Translations under genes and position numbers: made by a program
Part shown: positions 8,745 to 18,414 of the stretch, piece by piece
Layout of the letters: each line of letters starts with the position of its first letter
How positions within the stretch are numbered: position 1 is the first letter of the stretch
Notes under the pieces: generated by a model
What the model was told of the DNA's origin: nothing
What the model saw: only the letters and a program-made list of their open reading frames with translations
Database searches by the model: none
Assembly (NCBI RefSeq): GCF_028728065.1
Contig: NZ_CP117811.1
Coordinates: 1,054,001-1,118,000 of the forward strand
DNA length: 64,000 nucleotides
DNA from: Lentisphaera profundi
GTDB lineage: Bacteria; Verrucomicrobiota; Lentisphaeria; Lentisphaerales; Lentisphaeraceae
Reading direction: 5' to 3'

Positions 8745-11702
8745 ATGATATTTAAAAAATCTAATTTAAGTCATTTAGCACTGCTGTATGCCCTTGTTTT
8801 TATAGGGTTTAGCACATTGGTAAATGCCGATGTATTGAGTCCTACGAAAATCAGTCAAGAGCAAGATTTCATTCATTTGGAGAACTCCTTTATAGCGGTA
8901 AAATTAGCTGTGAAAGATGGTTCTATTCGCAGTATTTCAGACCGTAAACTTGGCGTGGATTATAGCTTCCAAGGTGTGGGCCTAGAATTTTCTACCCTGC
9001 ATGAGCGTATCAAGGGACTGCGAGTTCAAACAATAGAAACACGCTCAGAAAAAGTTATTTTACATTTTACCAAGCATAACTTTTCTATAGCCTTAACTTA
9101 TAGCCTAGCAGCGAATGATCACTTTATCGAAAAACATTTTGAGATAAAGGAGAACGATAAGAAGAGCTTTCATATAAAAGACTTAGTGCTTGAGAAAATG
9201 AGCCAAGCAGAGTCATTTAATGAAATTCATTTCCACGATGATAATACTATCTGGCATTGTCCGATCAACCTTTTTCTCAGAAGTGAGAAGGGCGGTTGTT
9301 TTGCCGGCTTAGCCTATCCCTATTGGAATTTAGAACAGCAAGGTAAAAAAGGTTTTAGTCTAGGTTTTTCAGCCAATTATCAAGTCCCCGCCGGGCAAGT
9401 TTTCACGAGCGAAAAATATTTTTTAGGCGTGTATCGCAATGAGGGCATTTATCGTTATTCACAAGGGCCATACCCAGGTTCGAAGCCCAATCCCTACATA
9501 AGTTTTACGGGAGCTGGAGTAACGCAGCATTTTAAGGGGAGGATGCCGGCACAAGCAGTGGAATCCGAAGTCCTTGATTGGGGCGAGGTATGGGCAATGC
9601 AAAAATTTATGCGTCATGCATTGCCAGATTTACCTTTGCCTGAGAAGGGCTATTGGGTTTGGCAAAATGGTTGGTGGGCTAAGCTTTGGGATATAAAAAC
9701 CGAGATACTCGATCAACTTAAGCAGTCGGGCATTCACGATATCATGACCGCTCATACTTGGTACGGACGTGGTAATCATCCGATTAATCCACCCTACCTC
9801 AATAAGATGCGAACCCAGTCTTTGGGATTTCCCAAAGATAAGGGTGTAGCAGGTATGCCCGGCCCCGCGGGTCCCACAGCAGGCTTGCATAGTAAGCACG
9901 ATGAAGTTTCTTTAGACTCATTTATTTCGGGTCAATTCACTCCTGAATTTATGGCTCCACCCGCGATGGAAGCCTTCTATAATTACGGCAAAAAAATTGG
10001 CGTTCACGTTTCGAGTTTTTCTTTACCAGGGCTTTATTTTGAAGATCGCCCTGAGTGGGCCTCACTACAAAAAGATGGTAAAGTTACTGAATATTTATTC
10101 GGGGCTAAAATTGATTGCCCCGCCTCAGATGAATTTATGGAACACCATAGGAAGTTGCTCGAACATGTCTTTGAAAAATATCAGCCACGCTGGTGGGGCT
10201 TTGATGGGCGTTGGTTGAGCTATTGGGAAGTACCAAAGTATCGACCTGGTTCAGCGGGCTTGGGCTTCGATACTTGCTATGCAAAAAATCATGGTCATCC
10301 CCCAGGAGATAATCTTTATAAAGAATGGAAAAATATCGAGAAATTACTTAGTGGAATCCGCAAAAAATACCCCTTCATGTGTCTAGAAATGTACTACGGC
10401 ATGAAACGAGGCGGTCCATGGGCGATGCGCTATTTTAATGCGGATGAAAATTACTATGAGACAAATGGCGTAACAATGAATCGCTTTCAGGCCTGGCACA
10501 ATGGCAATGACCGCTTTCGTCCCGTTTACAAAAACATGGCGGCGGTGATAGGGAAGTCGCCGAAGGATTTTCAAAGAAGTCTACTCAGTACTATTAGCGT
10601 TACCAGTTACGCTAAATTTGGAGAGGGTTTTCATGGCTTAGCCTTAGAAGAAAATCGTCAGTTCCTTAAAAAATGGCGTGCATGGGCAACGAAAAATCAC
10701 GCTTACCTCAAAGTGAAGCGCGACCTCTTTGCCTGCCCAGGTTTTAAGCCGATCGATGGTAGTGCCCACATTATCAAAGACCGTGGCTTTTTCTTTCTCT
10801 TTTCACCTGCTCACAAGGGTGAAGATGTACGCGCCTCAATTCCCATTAATCATTGGCTTCAATTAGATGAGTCAGCTGGGCAACTTTATCAAATCAAAGA
10901 AGTTTATCCCAACAAGGGCAAGCTGCTGGCCATAGTGCCCTATGGCGAGGACTTTTTTTACGACATACCAAAGAATGCCGAAGTCATTCTCTCCATAGAA
11001 CCTACTACTGCGGGCAGCAAGCCCTTCAATAAACTTGACTCAGCAAAAGAAGGACAGATTATTGAGGCTTTTTCGAGCGAGGGAAGTGAACAAAGATTGC
11101 CAGCGAGCGATCGTCATTACAGCTTTGATAGCATTGATGCAAAGACAGCTACTTCTGCTAATCAATTATCGAGCGCGACTCCAGCGCGTTTATCAGGGCA
11201 AACTCTCACCGGTGGAGTGAATGATAAAGCCTTACAATTTAAGCCTGGCAATAAGGGCGTTTTATTAGGTGACTTAGGCATGAAGTCGCCAGCGACAATT
11301 AGCTTTTGGATAAAATCAGATAAGCTACAGAGTGATGGGCGTCTGCTTTCACAATTAGAGGGGCCAAGTCAGCAGCGTGGTGCGCTGCGCATAGTAGGAG
11401 GAAATTTACAGGTCTGGAATGCAAGTGATTGGCCTGTCGTGGTCTCGGGTCTAAGCCACAAGAATGTGTGGCAACACCTCGTTATAGTCTACAATCAGGA
11501 CGGTACAGTAAGTGGCTACCTCAATGGTAGGAAATCTCATACAGTCAGCGCATCATTTGATTTCAAAGGGATCAAAGCCGGGCTCGGTTCACCTTTTCTT
11601 GGCCAATGGGGGGATAGCTTTATCGGAATCTTGGATGATGTGCGCATTAGGCAAGGTGCTTTGAGCGAGAAGGAAATTCATAAACTAATTTATAGCAAGT
11701 AG
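8745..11702 (+). CDS. Secreted glycosidase-like protein with C-terminal LamG domain
   Basis: 985 residues. A signal peptide (positive start, hydrophobic stretch, cut near VNADV ~28) is followed by a beta-sandwich (~30-290) and a probable TIM barrel (~300-720). The layout recalls GH36/GH31-like enzymes, with a conserved-looking WWGFDGRW segment (~485) that may hold a catalytic Asp. The family assignment is tentative. Residues ~790-985 are a LamG/concanavalin-like jelly roll closely similar to the LamG modules of the proteins at 11730 and 18415. Ribosome site AAAGAGGA precedes the ATG. It follows the lactonase by 12 bp and probably degrades an extracellular polysaccharide whose products feed the upstream enzymes. 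Confidence 0.75.
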   Translation: MIFKKSNLSHLALLYALVFIGFSTLVNADVLSPTKISQEQDFIHLENSFIAVKLAVKDGSIRSISDRKLGVDYSFQGVGLEFSTLHERIKGLRVQTIETRSEKVILHFTKHNFSIALTYSLAANDHFIEKHFEIKENDKKSFHIKDLVLEKMSQAESFNEIHFHDDNTIWHCPINLFLRSEKGGCFAGLAYPYWNLEQQGKKGFSLGFSANYQVPAGQVFTSEKYFLGVYRNEGIYRYSQGPYPGSKPNPYISFTGAGVTQHFKGRMPAQAVESEVLDWGEVWAMQKFMRHALPDLPLPEKGYWVWQNGWWAKLWDIKTEILDQLKQSGIHDIMTAHTWYGRGNHPINPPYLNKMRTQSLGFPKDKGVAGMPGPAGPTAGLHSKHDEVSLDSFISGQFTPEFMAPPAMEAFYNYGKKIGVHVSSFSLPGLYFEDRPEWASLQKDGKVTEYLFGAKIDCPASDEFMEHHRKLLEHVFEKYQPRWWGFDGRWLSYWEVPKYRPGSAGLGFDTCYAKNHGHPPGDNLYKEWKNIEKLLSGIRKKYPFMCLEMYYGMKRGGPWAMRYFNADENYYETNGVTMNRFQAWHNGNDRFRPVYKNMAAVIGKSPKDFQRSLLSTISVTSYAKFGEGFHGLALEENRQFLKKWRAWATKNHAYLKVKRDLFACPGFKPIDGSAHIIKDRGFFFLFSPAHKGEDVRASIPINHWLQLDESAGQLYQIKEVYPNKGKLLAIVPYGEDFFYDIPKNAEVILSIEPTTAGSKPFNKLDSAKEGQIIEAFSSEGSEQRLPASDRHYSFDSIDAKTATSANQLSSATPARLSGQTLTGGVNDKALQFKPGNKGVLLGDLGMKSPATISFWIKSDKLQSDGRLLSQLEGPSQQRGALRIVGGNLQVWNASDWPVVVSGLSHKNVWQHLVIVYNQDGTVSGYLNGRKSHTVSASFDFKGIKAGLGSPFLGQWGDSFIGILDDVRIRQGALSEKEIHKLIYSK

Positions 11703-11729
11703 ATGAAACAATTTCATAAAGGAACAAGA

Positions 11730-14700
11730 ATGAATAAATTAAAACAATTCACAATGATCACCTTATTTTGCTTAGGGACGATCCATGCCAAGCAGAGCAA
11801 GTCATTACATTGGCCATTTGATGAGCTGAGTGAGAATGGAAACCTTACAGCTGAATCCTCAGCAAACAAAAATCATGCGCGGCTTTCGGGCCAAAAACTC
11901 ACTGATGGTGTGCGAGGCAAAGCCTTGCAATTTAAAGCAGGGAGTAAGGGGCTTGATCTTGGTGACCTTGGCCTCCAGGCACCAGTGACACTCAGTTTTT
12001 GGTTGAAGACAGATAAGCCACAAAGTGATGGACGCCTGCTCTCGCAGTTAGGTGGTGCTAGTAGTCAGCAGGGAGCGCTGCGTTTAGCCGCAGGTAATTT
12101 ACACGTCTGGAATGCAAAAGACTGGCCTATTGTACTGTCTGGTCTAAGCCATAAGAGTATATGGCAGCACGTCGCCATTGTCTTTAAGCAGGATGGTACA
12201 GTTAGCGGCTATCTCAATGCCAAGAAGTCTCATACGGCTACAAGTTCATTTGATTTCAAAGGGAGTAGGGCAGGAATCGGCTCATCATTCCTCGGCCAAC
12301 ACGGTAAACCTTTCATAGGTGCTTTGGATGACTTTCGCATATTTAACCGTGCCTTACAAGACAGCGAAATCAAAAAACTTTATCCCTCCGACTTATTTAG
12401 CAAGGCACAAGCCGATGCGCAAATAAAACTAAGCCCCTTAGGGAAACTTGCCAGGGATGAATACTTGATAGCCGTGAGGCCGGGAAAAGTAAAGGATTCG
12501 CCCTTTTGGAATCAAAGATCCCATCAGTTTATGTATGCTCCATCATTTGACTTTAAAGAACTAGAAGGAGCCAAAGAATACCGTTTTACACTGATAGACA
12601 AAAATGGCATGACCCACAACTTTGAAGCCGATAAACCCTACGTCAGCCTTAAGCCCATTTGGCTTAGTATAGCTAGTGGTTCTGCCAAGCTAAAAGTGGA
12701 AGCTCTCAATGACAAGGGTCAAATCATGAAAGTTGTCGGACAGAGGAATTTTCACCGCGCCGCTATGTACAACGGCCCCTACAACAAACAAACAATGACT
12801 TATCAAGAAAGCGTACGCTGGGGACTGCGCACGATGTTCGATCGCAATTACTTCAAAGCTTGGATGAAGCCGGGGGTGCCTCCCGAAGAATACAGGTCTA
12901 AAAAAGTCCATAAAGATGTCTGGGGAATCCCTTACCCATCTAAGCTTTTGGGCGCTACCGTTGCAGGTGCAGCCCTGTATGCTCAGTTAAAACCGCGACC
13001 AGCTGATACCGATAAAGTTCTAGCGATTGGACGCAAGGCGGCCGATTACCTTATTAGTCTTAATTTGCCTGTGGGAACGGCACTGGAAAATATGCCTCCA
13101 ACTTACGCGAGTGCGGGGGCTTTCAATAAGTATCATAAGCCTTTTATGATTCGCAAGAACGTGATGATGAATTTTCCCTGTGTAACGGCGGACGCTTATT
13201 TATCTCTCTATGATGTGACCGAAGATAAAAAATATTTCGACGCCGCCATAAAAATTTCAGAAACCTATAGAAAGCTTCAATTACCATCAGGGACCTGGTA
13301 TCAGGTTGTTGATAATAATACGGGGAAAGGCGCTTATCAAACACTTTTGAATCCCGTTAAAGTGGTACGTTTTGCGGATCGTTTAATTAAGCAATATGAT
13401 TTAAAGCAATACCAAGACATGCGTGATGAAGCCTTTGATTATGTAATGACGAGCACGATGAAAACATTCAACTGGCAAGCTCAATACGAAGATGCCGCTC
13501 CGGCACCTGCTTATAAAAATCTTTCTCCCGGTCAGGCCTGTGAGTTTGCTGATTATTTGTTAGAAAAATCCAATGATAATGCAGACTACGTTGATATGGC
13601 GATTGAGTTAATGCGCTTCGCCGAGGGACAGTACACAAGTTGGGAAAATCCCATAAAAATGAGTGGCCCAGGCATTCCTAGTATGAACTCAGCCAATTGG
13701 ATTCTACCGTGTGTCTCCGAGCAAACGGGTTATTTCATGCCCGTTAATTTCAGTTCATCTCATTTGATCGAAACTTTTGCCAATGCCTACAAGGCTACCG
13801 GCAATGAAATTTATCTTGCTAAATCAAGAGATCTCGCCAACACTCTTTTGCTGACTCAGCAAAAACACCAGGGGGATTACCCAACTTATCTCATTCCACC
13901 CTCAAAAGATGGTAAGTTCGAAGATGTGCAAAATACCTGGATCAACTGCACGGTTTATACCATTCGTTCAGTGATGCGTTTGGCGGATACACTCAAATCA
14001 GCAGGAATCGATGATGCAGTAGATACAAGTATTATCAATGGTACGGATTGGCTTGATAGCGATGGTCGCCAAATCTCTGCCCATGAAGGTGAAATTGCGC
14101 GCTTTGGTGACACCTTCTACTGGTATGGTAGCAGCTACAAAAATAATCCCAGGGGACGCTTCCGAATGACCGCGGGGCCCGTGTGGAATGGCATGCAAGT
14201 CTATAGCTCAAAAGATTTAAAAAATTGGACTTACAAGGGTGTGTGTATGCCACGTCCAGAGCGTGGCTTTGGCAAATTGGGTGCAACGGGGCGAGGTCAC
14301 GTCATGTATAATGAAAAAACCAAAAAGTACGTCATGTGGTACCGTTGGTTTGTGGCCATGCCAGCTTCCTTTTTATGTGTTGCCACAGCCGATCATCCCG
14401 AGGGGCCTTTCACGCCTCATGGACCGAGAGAAATGGGGACCTCTAATGGTTTTGGCTCAGATATGAATACTTTTCAAGATGATGATGGCAAGGGCTATGT
14501 GATTTATTGTGATCACTCAAAACGTGAGTCAGGTGGGGATTGGCGTTACGCGATTCGCATTGATAGCTTGAGTGATGATTACTTGACGAGCAATCGCGAT
14601 GGAGTGGTGATTTTTGATTCTGGCTGCGAAGCGCCTGCGATGGTGAAATACAAAGGCAAATACATTGCGGTGGCTTCTGGAGTTCATGGTTGGTCGGGTT

Positions 14701-14981
14701 CGAATACAAAATGTGCAGTGGCGGATAGCCCCCTAGGGAAATACAAAAAACAGGCCGATATCAGCGAGCAGAAAACCTGGAAGTCGCAAGTTACGGATCT
14801 GATTTACTTGAAAGAGTCAGATGTAGTGATGGCGCTTTGCGATCAGTGGTGGATTCCCGATCGTACTGACATCGATAAATCACGCTACTTATTTTTACCA
14901 CTTTTTTTAGATGAAAAAACGGGTCGAGTCAAGATGGAGTATCGTCAAGAATGGTCGCCCTTAAAAGCTAAAAAGGACTAA
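11730..14981 (+). CDS. Secreted three-module protein: LamG, alpha/alpha toroid, GH43-like propeller
   Basis: 1083 residues from the ATG at 11730, chosen because AAAGGAAC precedes it and a normal signal peptide (MNKLKQFTMITLFCLG) follows; an in-frame ATG at 11703 would bury that signal. Residues ~25-220 are a LamG domain, ~350-750 a helical alpha/alpha-toroid resembling polysaccharide lyase or unsaturated-glycosidase folds, and ~765-1083 a five-bladed GH43-like propeller (SAHEGEIARFGDTFYWYG near its start). The combination suggests a bifunctional enzyme attacking one polymer with two chemistries. The toroid's family could not be fixed, and catalytic residues are not certain. It is 27 bp downstream of the preceding LamG glycosidase and 5 bp before a broken gene. 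Confidence 0.75.
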   Translation: MNKLKQFTMITLFCLGTIHAKQSKSLHWPFDELSENGNLTAESSANKNHARLSGQKLTDGVRGKALQFKAGSKGLDLGDLGLQAPVTLSFWLKTDKPQSDGRLLSQLGGASSQQGALRLAAGNLHVWNAKDWPIVLSGLSHKSIWQHVAIVFKQDGTVSGYLNAKKSHTATSSFDFKGSRAGIGSSFLGQHGKPFIGALDDFRIFNRALQDSEIKKLYPSDLFSKAQADAQIKLSPLGKLARDEYLIAVRPGKVKDSPFWNQRSHQFMYAPSFDFKELEGAKEYRFTLIDKNGMTHNFEADKPYVSLKPIWLSIASGSAKLKVEALNDKGQIMKVVGQRNFHRAAMYNGPYNKQTMTYQESVRWGLRTMFDRNYFKAWMKPGVPPEEYRSKKVHKDVWGIPYPSKLLGATVAGAALYAQLKPRPADTDKVLAIGRKAADYLISLNLPVGTALENMPPTYASAGAFNKYHKPFMIRKNVMMNFPCVTADAYLSLYDVTEDKKYFDAAIKISETYRKLQLPSGTWYQVVDNNTGKGAYQTLLNPVKVVRFADRLIKQYDLKQYQDMRDEAFDYVMTSTMKTFNWQAQYEDAAPAPAYKNLSPGQACEFADYLLEKSNDNADYVDMAIELMRFAEGQYTSWENPIKMSGPGIPSMNSANWILPCVSEQTGYFMPVNFSSSHLIETFANAYKATGNEIYLAKSRDLANTLLLTQQKHQGDYPTYLIPPSKDGKFEDVQNTWINCTVYTIRSVMRLADTLKSAGIDDAVDTSIINGTDWLDSDGRQISAHEGEIARFGDTFYWYGSSYKNNPRGRFRMTAGPVWNGMQVYSSKDLKNWTYKGVCMPRPERGFGKLGATGRGHVMYNEKTKKYVMWYRWFVAMPASFLCVATADHPEGPFTPHGPREMGTSNGFGSDMNTFQDDDGKGYVIYCDHSKRESGGDWRYAIRIDSLSDDYLTSNRDGVVIFDSGCEAPAMVKYKGKYIAVASGVHGWSGSNTKCAVADSPLGKYKKQADISEQKTWKSQVTDLIYLKESDVVMALCDQWWIPDRTDIDKSRYLFLPLFLDEKTGRVKMEYRQEWSPLKAKKD

Positions 14982-14986
14982 ACGCA

Positions 14987-15505
14987 GTGAAGCGAAAGGC
15001 CCTGATTGTGCTGATTCTTTTATGAACTTTGTGCTTAAGCTTACAGGAAGAACTACTGCCTCAGCTTAAAAAAGTAAATGAAACGATTGTAGAGGAGCGA
15101 CAAGTGATGCGCTTTGAACATTCGAGTGCGCAAACTTGGGGCTGCCAGCGTCCACAAAAGGACTACTTTAACTTTTTACCAGTAAAAAAGAGCGAAGTTA
15201 AAAAGTCTTTGCGAGTGATTTTGCATTCGGCGGGTGGCGGTGCAGATCAGGCATGGAGTTGTGCCTTTAAAAATAAGCACTGCTTTCATTTCTATGCGAG
15301 TGATGATTATCACGTACTGTATCTCGACTGCCGAGTCAATAAAGAAAGTGATTGGTGGTGGGGTCACCACGAGATTGAGCACATGAAATATCGCAGTGCC
15401 ATGCTTAAGTCTGATCCGCCGCCGGTCTTTAATTTTTCTAGCCATGTAGATTCCTCTTCCAATGATACCTATCCAGGCTTTATAAATAAAAAATCATATA
15501 ATTAA
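14987..15505 (+). pseudogene. Remnant of a secreted esterase/peptidase-like protein
   Basis: A GTG at 14987, preceded by AAAAGGACT, opens a signal-peptide-like stretch (VKRKALIVLILL) that is cut by an in-frame TGA at 15023-15025. The same frame then runs on for 158 codons to 15505. The remaining protein has RVILHSAGGGADQAW and DWWWGHHE, which look like the first half of an alpha/beta-hydrolase-type enzyme (oxyanion region HSAGGG). No GxSxG nucleophile segment or later residues follow, so it is also truncated at the 3' end. I read it as a decayed operon member between two carbohydrate-active genes. A functional product from an internal TTG at 15029 would lack export and catalytic parts. Confidence 0.55.
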
Positions 15506-15649
15506 CTTGGATTGATGTATCATTTTTAAGAACTATTTGCTTACTAATGTGAATATTCCTGTAGTAGAATCTACTGCTGATGGAGTCATCTCCCTCTATT
15601 AAGATAAAAAAGAGTCGGGCGGTGATTAATAAATAATGAGACACATTTA

Positions 15650-17863
15650 ATGAAAGCATATATGAAAACACTAATTTCCTTAGCTTCACTAATTTTCCTT
15701 AGTTCATGGCTAGTCGCGCAAGATTTACCTCGTCCTCCTGATGTGTGGAAAGACTACAATCCAGACAAAGGTGATTTCAAAGAGCAGATTGTTTTGGAGG
15801 AAACAAAGGATGGCATCTATTATAAAGAGGCTTACATCAGTGCTTATGTCAATGGAATTGAGCTACGAGTTTTTTGTAAGTATGCGGTGAAAGCTGGTGC
15901 AAAGAAGGCCCCTGGCTTAATGAATACTCATGGTTGGATGGGTGGCCCATCGATTGATTTTGGTTATGTAAAAGAGGGCTGGGCGGTTTTATCACACGAT
16001 TATTCAGGACTCACTAAACGGACTCATCATACCAAATATCCAGATTCACTTGGTCACGGACATATGGATGCTCGTGATAAGGGTTTTAAACTCATTTATG
16101 ATCGTATGCCCGATGGTAGTCAAACGACGGATCCCAAGGCGACGTCGCATTATTTGTGGAATGCAATTCAGCGTCGAGCGCTAAGTTATTTGTTGGCCCA
16201 GAAGGAAGTCGATTCAAGACGTATCGGTGCTAAGGGTTATTCTTATGGTGGAACCATTATGTGGAATATGGCCATGGATTCACGAGTTAAAGCGGTTGTG
16301 GCTTACTTTGGAATTGGTTGGATTACTTATTACCGTGATCGATCTGTATGGAAGTATAACTTACCTTTTTCAGCAGTTAAAAAATCACCTGGTCAGGAGC
16401 TCTTCTTGTCGGCTTTAGCGCCACAGGCACATGCCCCCCATATTACCGCCGCTACACTTTGGTTGAGCGGGACAAATGATCACCATGGCGGACATGAACG
16501 CGGTTGCGATACCTTTAAATCATTCAAAGCAGATGTTCCGTGGGACTTTGCCATGCAGGCTCGCGGACATCACAATACTGAAAAACTGGGCGACGACACT
16601 AAAATATGGCTCGAGAAGCACGTGCTTGGGAAAGATCGCTTTTGGCCTCAGCGTGCCAAATCAAAAGTAGTCCTCAATGCTGATGGCGTGCCTGAACTGC
16701 ATCTCACCCCCGGGAATCCAGAGCAGATCAAGACTGTAGAAATATATAAATGTCTAAAGACGGCCAATAATATTGCTCGAGTTTGGTCTGATGTGGATTC
16801 TACCCGCGTGGGTAATAGCTGGGTAGCTAAATTAGCCGTCTTTAACGTCGATGATTACTTGTTTTCTTATGCTAATATTCGCTACAAAAATAATAGTGTG
16901 GTATCATCTGATTTTGAGGCGGTGATTCCCTCATCTCTCGGTAAGGCCGTGGCCAATGCGAAGAAATCTGATATGATATCTGAGGGCACAGGTCAATGGA
17001 AGGATGTGGGGCCAGCAGAAGGAGTAGGGGGAGTCAAGGGTTTTCGCCCCTTGAATAATAGGCTTGGAACCTATAGTCGACAATTTGCTGATCCCCAATG
17101 GCAGGCACCGCGCAACTCCGATCTAAGTTTTAAATTCTATTGTACTCAACCTCAAAAACTCAAATTCGCTGTTAATAAAGGCTGGGAAGCAGATATCGAG
17201 ATGACGGCTTCCAATGATTGGCAGACCATGCTTATACCTGCAGATCAGATGAGAATACCCGCTAAGCAAATAGCACTTAAGGCTTGGTCACTAGCGGAGA
17301 TCATCTCAATCAAAGCACTAAAAGGTGCAGATATTACTAAGGTGATTTTTGCCGACTTTAAATGGGTCGCTTCAACTGGAACTTCATCCAAAGCCCCCGC
17401 TAAAGTCGTAGATGGCAAAGTTTATCTCAATCAATATATGGCGAGCAAAACGGAAACTTTTTGGCAAGTGATGGATGATAAATCTGTTGAAGGAAAGAAA
17501 AAAATCAGCCTTAGTGGGGTGACTTATGATCGTGGTTTGGGTGTGCATGCCAATTCGAAAATTGTCTTTCCTCTTGATGGTGAATACTCAAAATTCCACG
17601 TAGTTCCCGGTCCAGATGATGCCCACAATGGTACCGTAGAAATGAAAATATTGCTGGATGGTAAGCAGGTATTTAGCAGCGGTCTCGTGACTAAGGCGAG
17701 CTACAAAGCCAAGCCAGTCAGCCTTTCAGTAAAAGGCGCCAAAGAACTGACATTAATTGTTACGGATGGTGGAAATGGCAAGGGTGGCGATCACGCCAGT
17801 TGGGCCGACGCTTATTTAATTCCGCTAAAAACTAATCCTAATTCAAATGATAAAAAGGATTGA
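15650..17863 (+). CDS. Secreted alpha/beta hydrolase (acetyl xylan esterase-like) with NPCBM domain
   Basis: 737 residues with a signal peptide (cut near LVAQD ~25); ATGs at 15650 and 15662 are both possible. Residues ~50-330 form an alpha/beta hydrolase of the dienelactone hydrolase/acetyl xylan esterase kind: Ser in KGYSYGGTI (~198), acid in SGTNDHHGG (~280) and His in ARGHHNTEK (~305). A beta-rich linker (~430-590) follows. Residues ~600-735 are an NPCBM carbohydrate-binding domain (SGVTYDRGLGVHANSKI, DGGNGKGGDHASWADA). Likely role is removing ester groups from a polysaccharide outside the cell. It is separated from the upstream remnant by 144 bp and from the next gene by a tandem repeat. 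Confidence 0.85.
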   Translation: MKAYMKTLISLASLIFLSSWLVAQDLPRPPDVWKDYNPDKGDFKEQIVLEETKDGIYYKEAYISAYVNGIELRVFCKYAVKAGAKKAPGLMNTHGWMGGPSIDFGYVKEGWAVLSHDYSGLTKRTHHTKYPDSLGHGHMDARDKGFKLIYDRMPDGSQTTDPKATSHYLWNAIQRRALSYLLAQKEVDSRRIGAKGYSYGGTIMWNMAMDSRVKAVVAYFGIGWITYYRDRSVWKYNLPFSAVKKSPGQELFLSALAPQAHAPHITAATLWLSGTNDHHGGHERGCDTFKSFKADVPWDFAMQARGHHNTEKLGDDTKIWLEKHVLGKDRFWPQRAKSKVVLNADGVPELHLTPGNPEQIKTVEIYKCLKTANNIARVWSDVDSTRVGNSWVAKLAVFNVDDYLFSYANIRYKNNSVVSSDFEAVIPSSLGKAVANAKKSDMISEGTGQWKDVGPAEGVGGVKGFRPLNNRLGTYSRQFADPQWQAPRNSDLSFKFYCTQPQKLKFAVNKGWEADIEMTASNDWQTMLIPADQMRIPAKQIALKAWSLAEIISIKALKGADITKVIFADFKWVASTGTSSKAPAKVVDGKVYLNQYMASKTETFWQVMDDKSVEGKKKISLSGVTYDRGLGVHANSKIVFPLDGEYSKFHVVPGPDDAHNGTVEMKILLDGKQVFSSGLVTKASYKAKPVSLSVKGAKELTLIVTDGGNGKGGDHASWADAYLIPLKTNPNSNDKKD

Positions 17864-17920
17864 GTGGCGATAGTTTTTCTAGGACCAAAACCTGCTAAGT
17901 CTTAAGCTGAGTACAATGTT

Positions 17921-18257
17921 TAGCAATGCGGCACTCTAAAGAGTGGACTACCTACCTAAAGTAAGGCAGGTAGTTCAAGCTTTAGCTTGCGAAGGACGCA
18001 AATTTTGACCCCATTTTATTAGCAATGCGGCACTCTAAAGAGTGGACTAGGTACCTAAAGTAAGGCAGGTAGTTCAAGCTTTAGCTTGCGAAGGACGCAA
18101 ATGTTGACCCCATTTTATTAGCAATGCGGCACTCTAAAGAGTGGACTAGGTACCTAAAGTAAGGCAGGTAGTTCAAGCTTTAGCTTGCGAAGGACGCAAA
18201 TGTTGACCCCATTTTATTAGCAATGCGGCACTCTAAAGAGTGGACTAGGTACCTAAG
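17921..18257 (+). repeat. 99-bp tandem repeat, three full and one partial copy
   Basis: The phrase AGCAATGCGGCACTCTAAAG recurs at 17922, 18021, 18120 and 18219, an exact 99-base period; the fourth copy stops near 18257. Copies 2 and 3 are almost identical, while copy 1 differs at a few positions (CTACCTACCT for CTAGGTACCT). Each unit holds two short hairpins: CACTCT/AGAGTG with a 2-base loop, and CAAGCT/AGCTTG with a 2-base loop. There is no coding sense across the units. It fills most of the 551 bp between the esterase and the next secreted enzyme. The exact period and absence of variable spacers rule out CRISPR. Confidence 0.95.
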
Positions 18258-18319
18258 GACTCAGATCCCTTGGCAGTCCGTAAAGGCATTGATTAAGAAC
18301 GATAAATTATCAGTTTCCC

Positions 18320-18348
18320 TTGACATACAGACAGCTACACGCTATAAT
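18320..18348 (+). promoter_or_regulatory. Strong sigma70-type promoter
   Basis: TTGACA at 18320-18325 and TATAAT at 18343-18348 are both perfect consensus hexamers separated by exactly 17 bases. The predicted transcription start is near 18355 and the gene start is at 18415. It should drive the LamG/toroid gene, the pseudopilin gene and the Tat oxidoreductase gene. A perfect consensus is rare in this AT-rich region and usually goes with tight repression. Confidence 0.85.
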
Positions 18349-18350
18349 AG

Positions 18351-18364
18351 TTTGATTAATCAAA
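18351..18364. promoter_or_regulatory. Palindromic operator at the transcription start
   Basis: TTTGATTAATCAAA is a perfect 14-base palindrome 2 bases after the -10 box and covers the expected start site. A half site (AATCAAA) is repeated immediately after, at about 18366-18372. The placement fits a repressor operator of LacI or GntR type. The binding protein is unknown; the GntR-like regulator at the window start is one candidate. Confidence 0.6.
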
Positions 18365-18414
18365 TAATCAAACGCCGTTTATCTCTGGCGTTTGCCATAA
18401 TTAAAGGTGAGTTA

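Noticed and set aside
15023-15025. TGA read as selenocysteine or Trp
   Set aside because: It lies in a signal peptide of a gene that is also truncated. TGA is used as a normal stop elsewhere, for example at the end of the gene at 15650.
17921-18257. CRISPR array or integron attC array
   Set aside because: The whole 99-base unit repeats, with no variable spacers, no adjacent cas or integrase gene, and no attC core sites recognised.
18223-18414. N-terminal extension of the LamG/toroid protein starting in the tandem repeat
   Set aside because: It would begin inside repeat DNA and upstream of the consensus promoter, and would bury the signal peptide at 18415, which has its own ribosome site.
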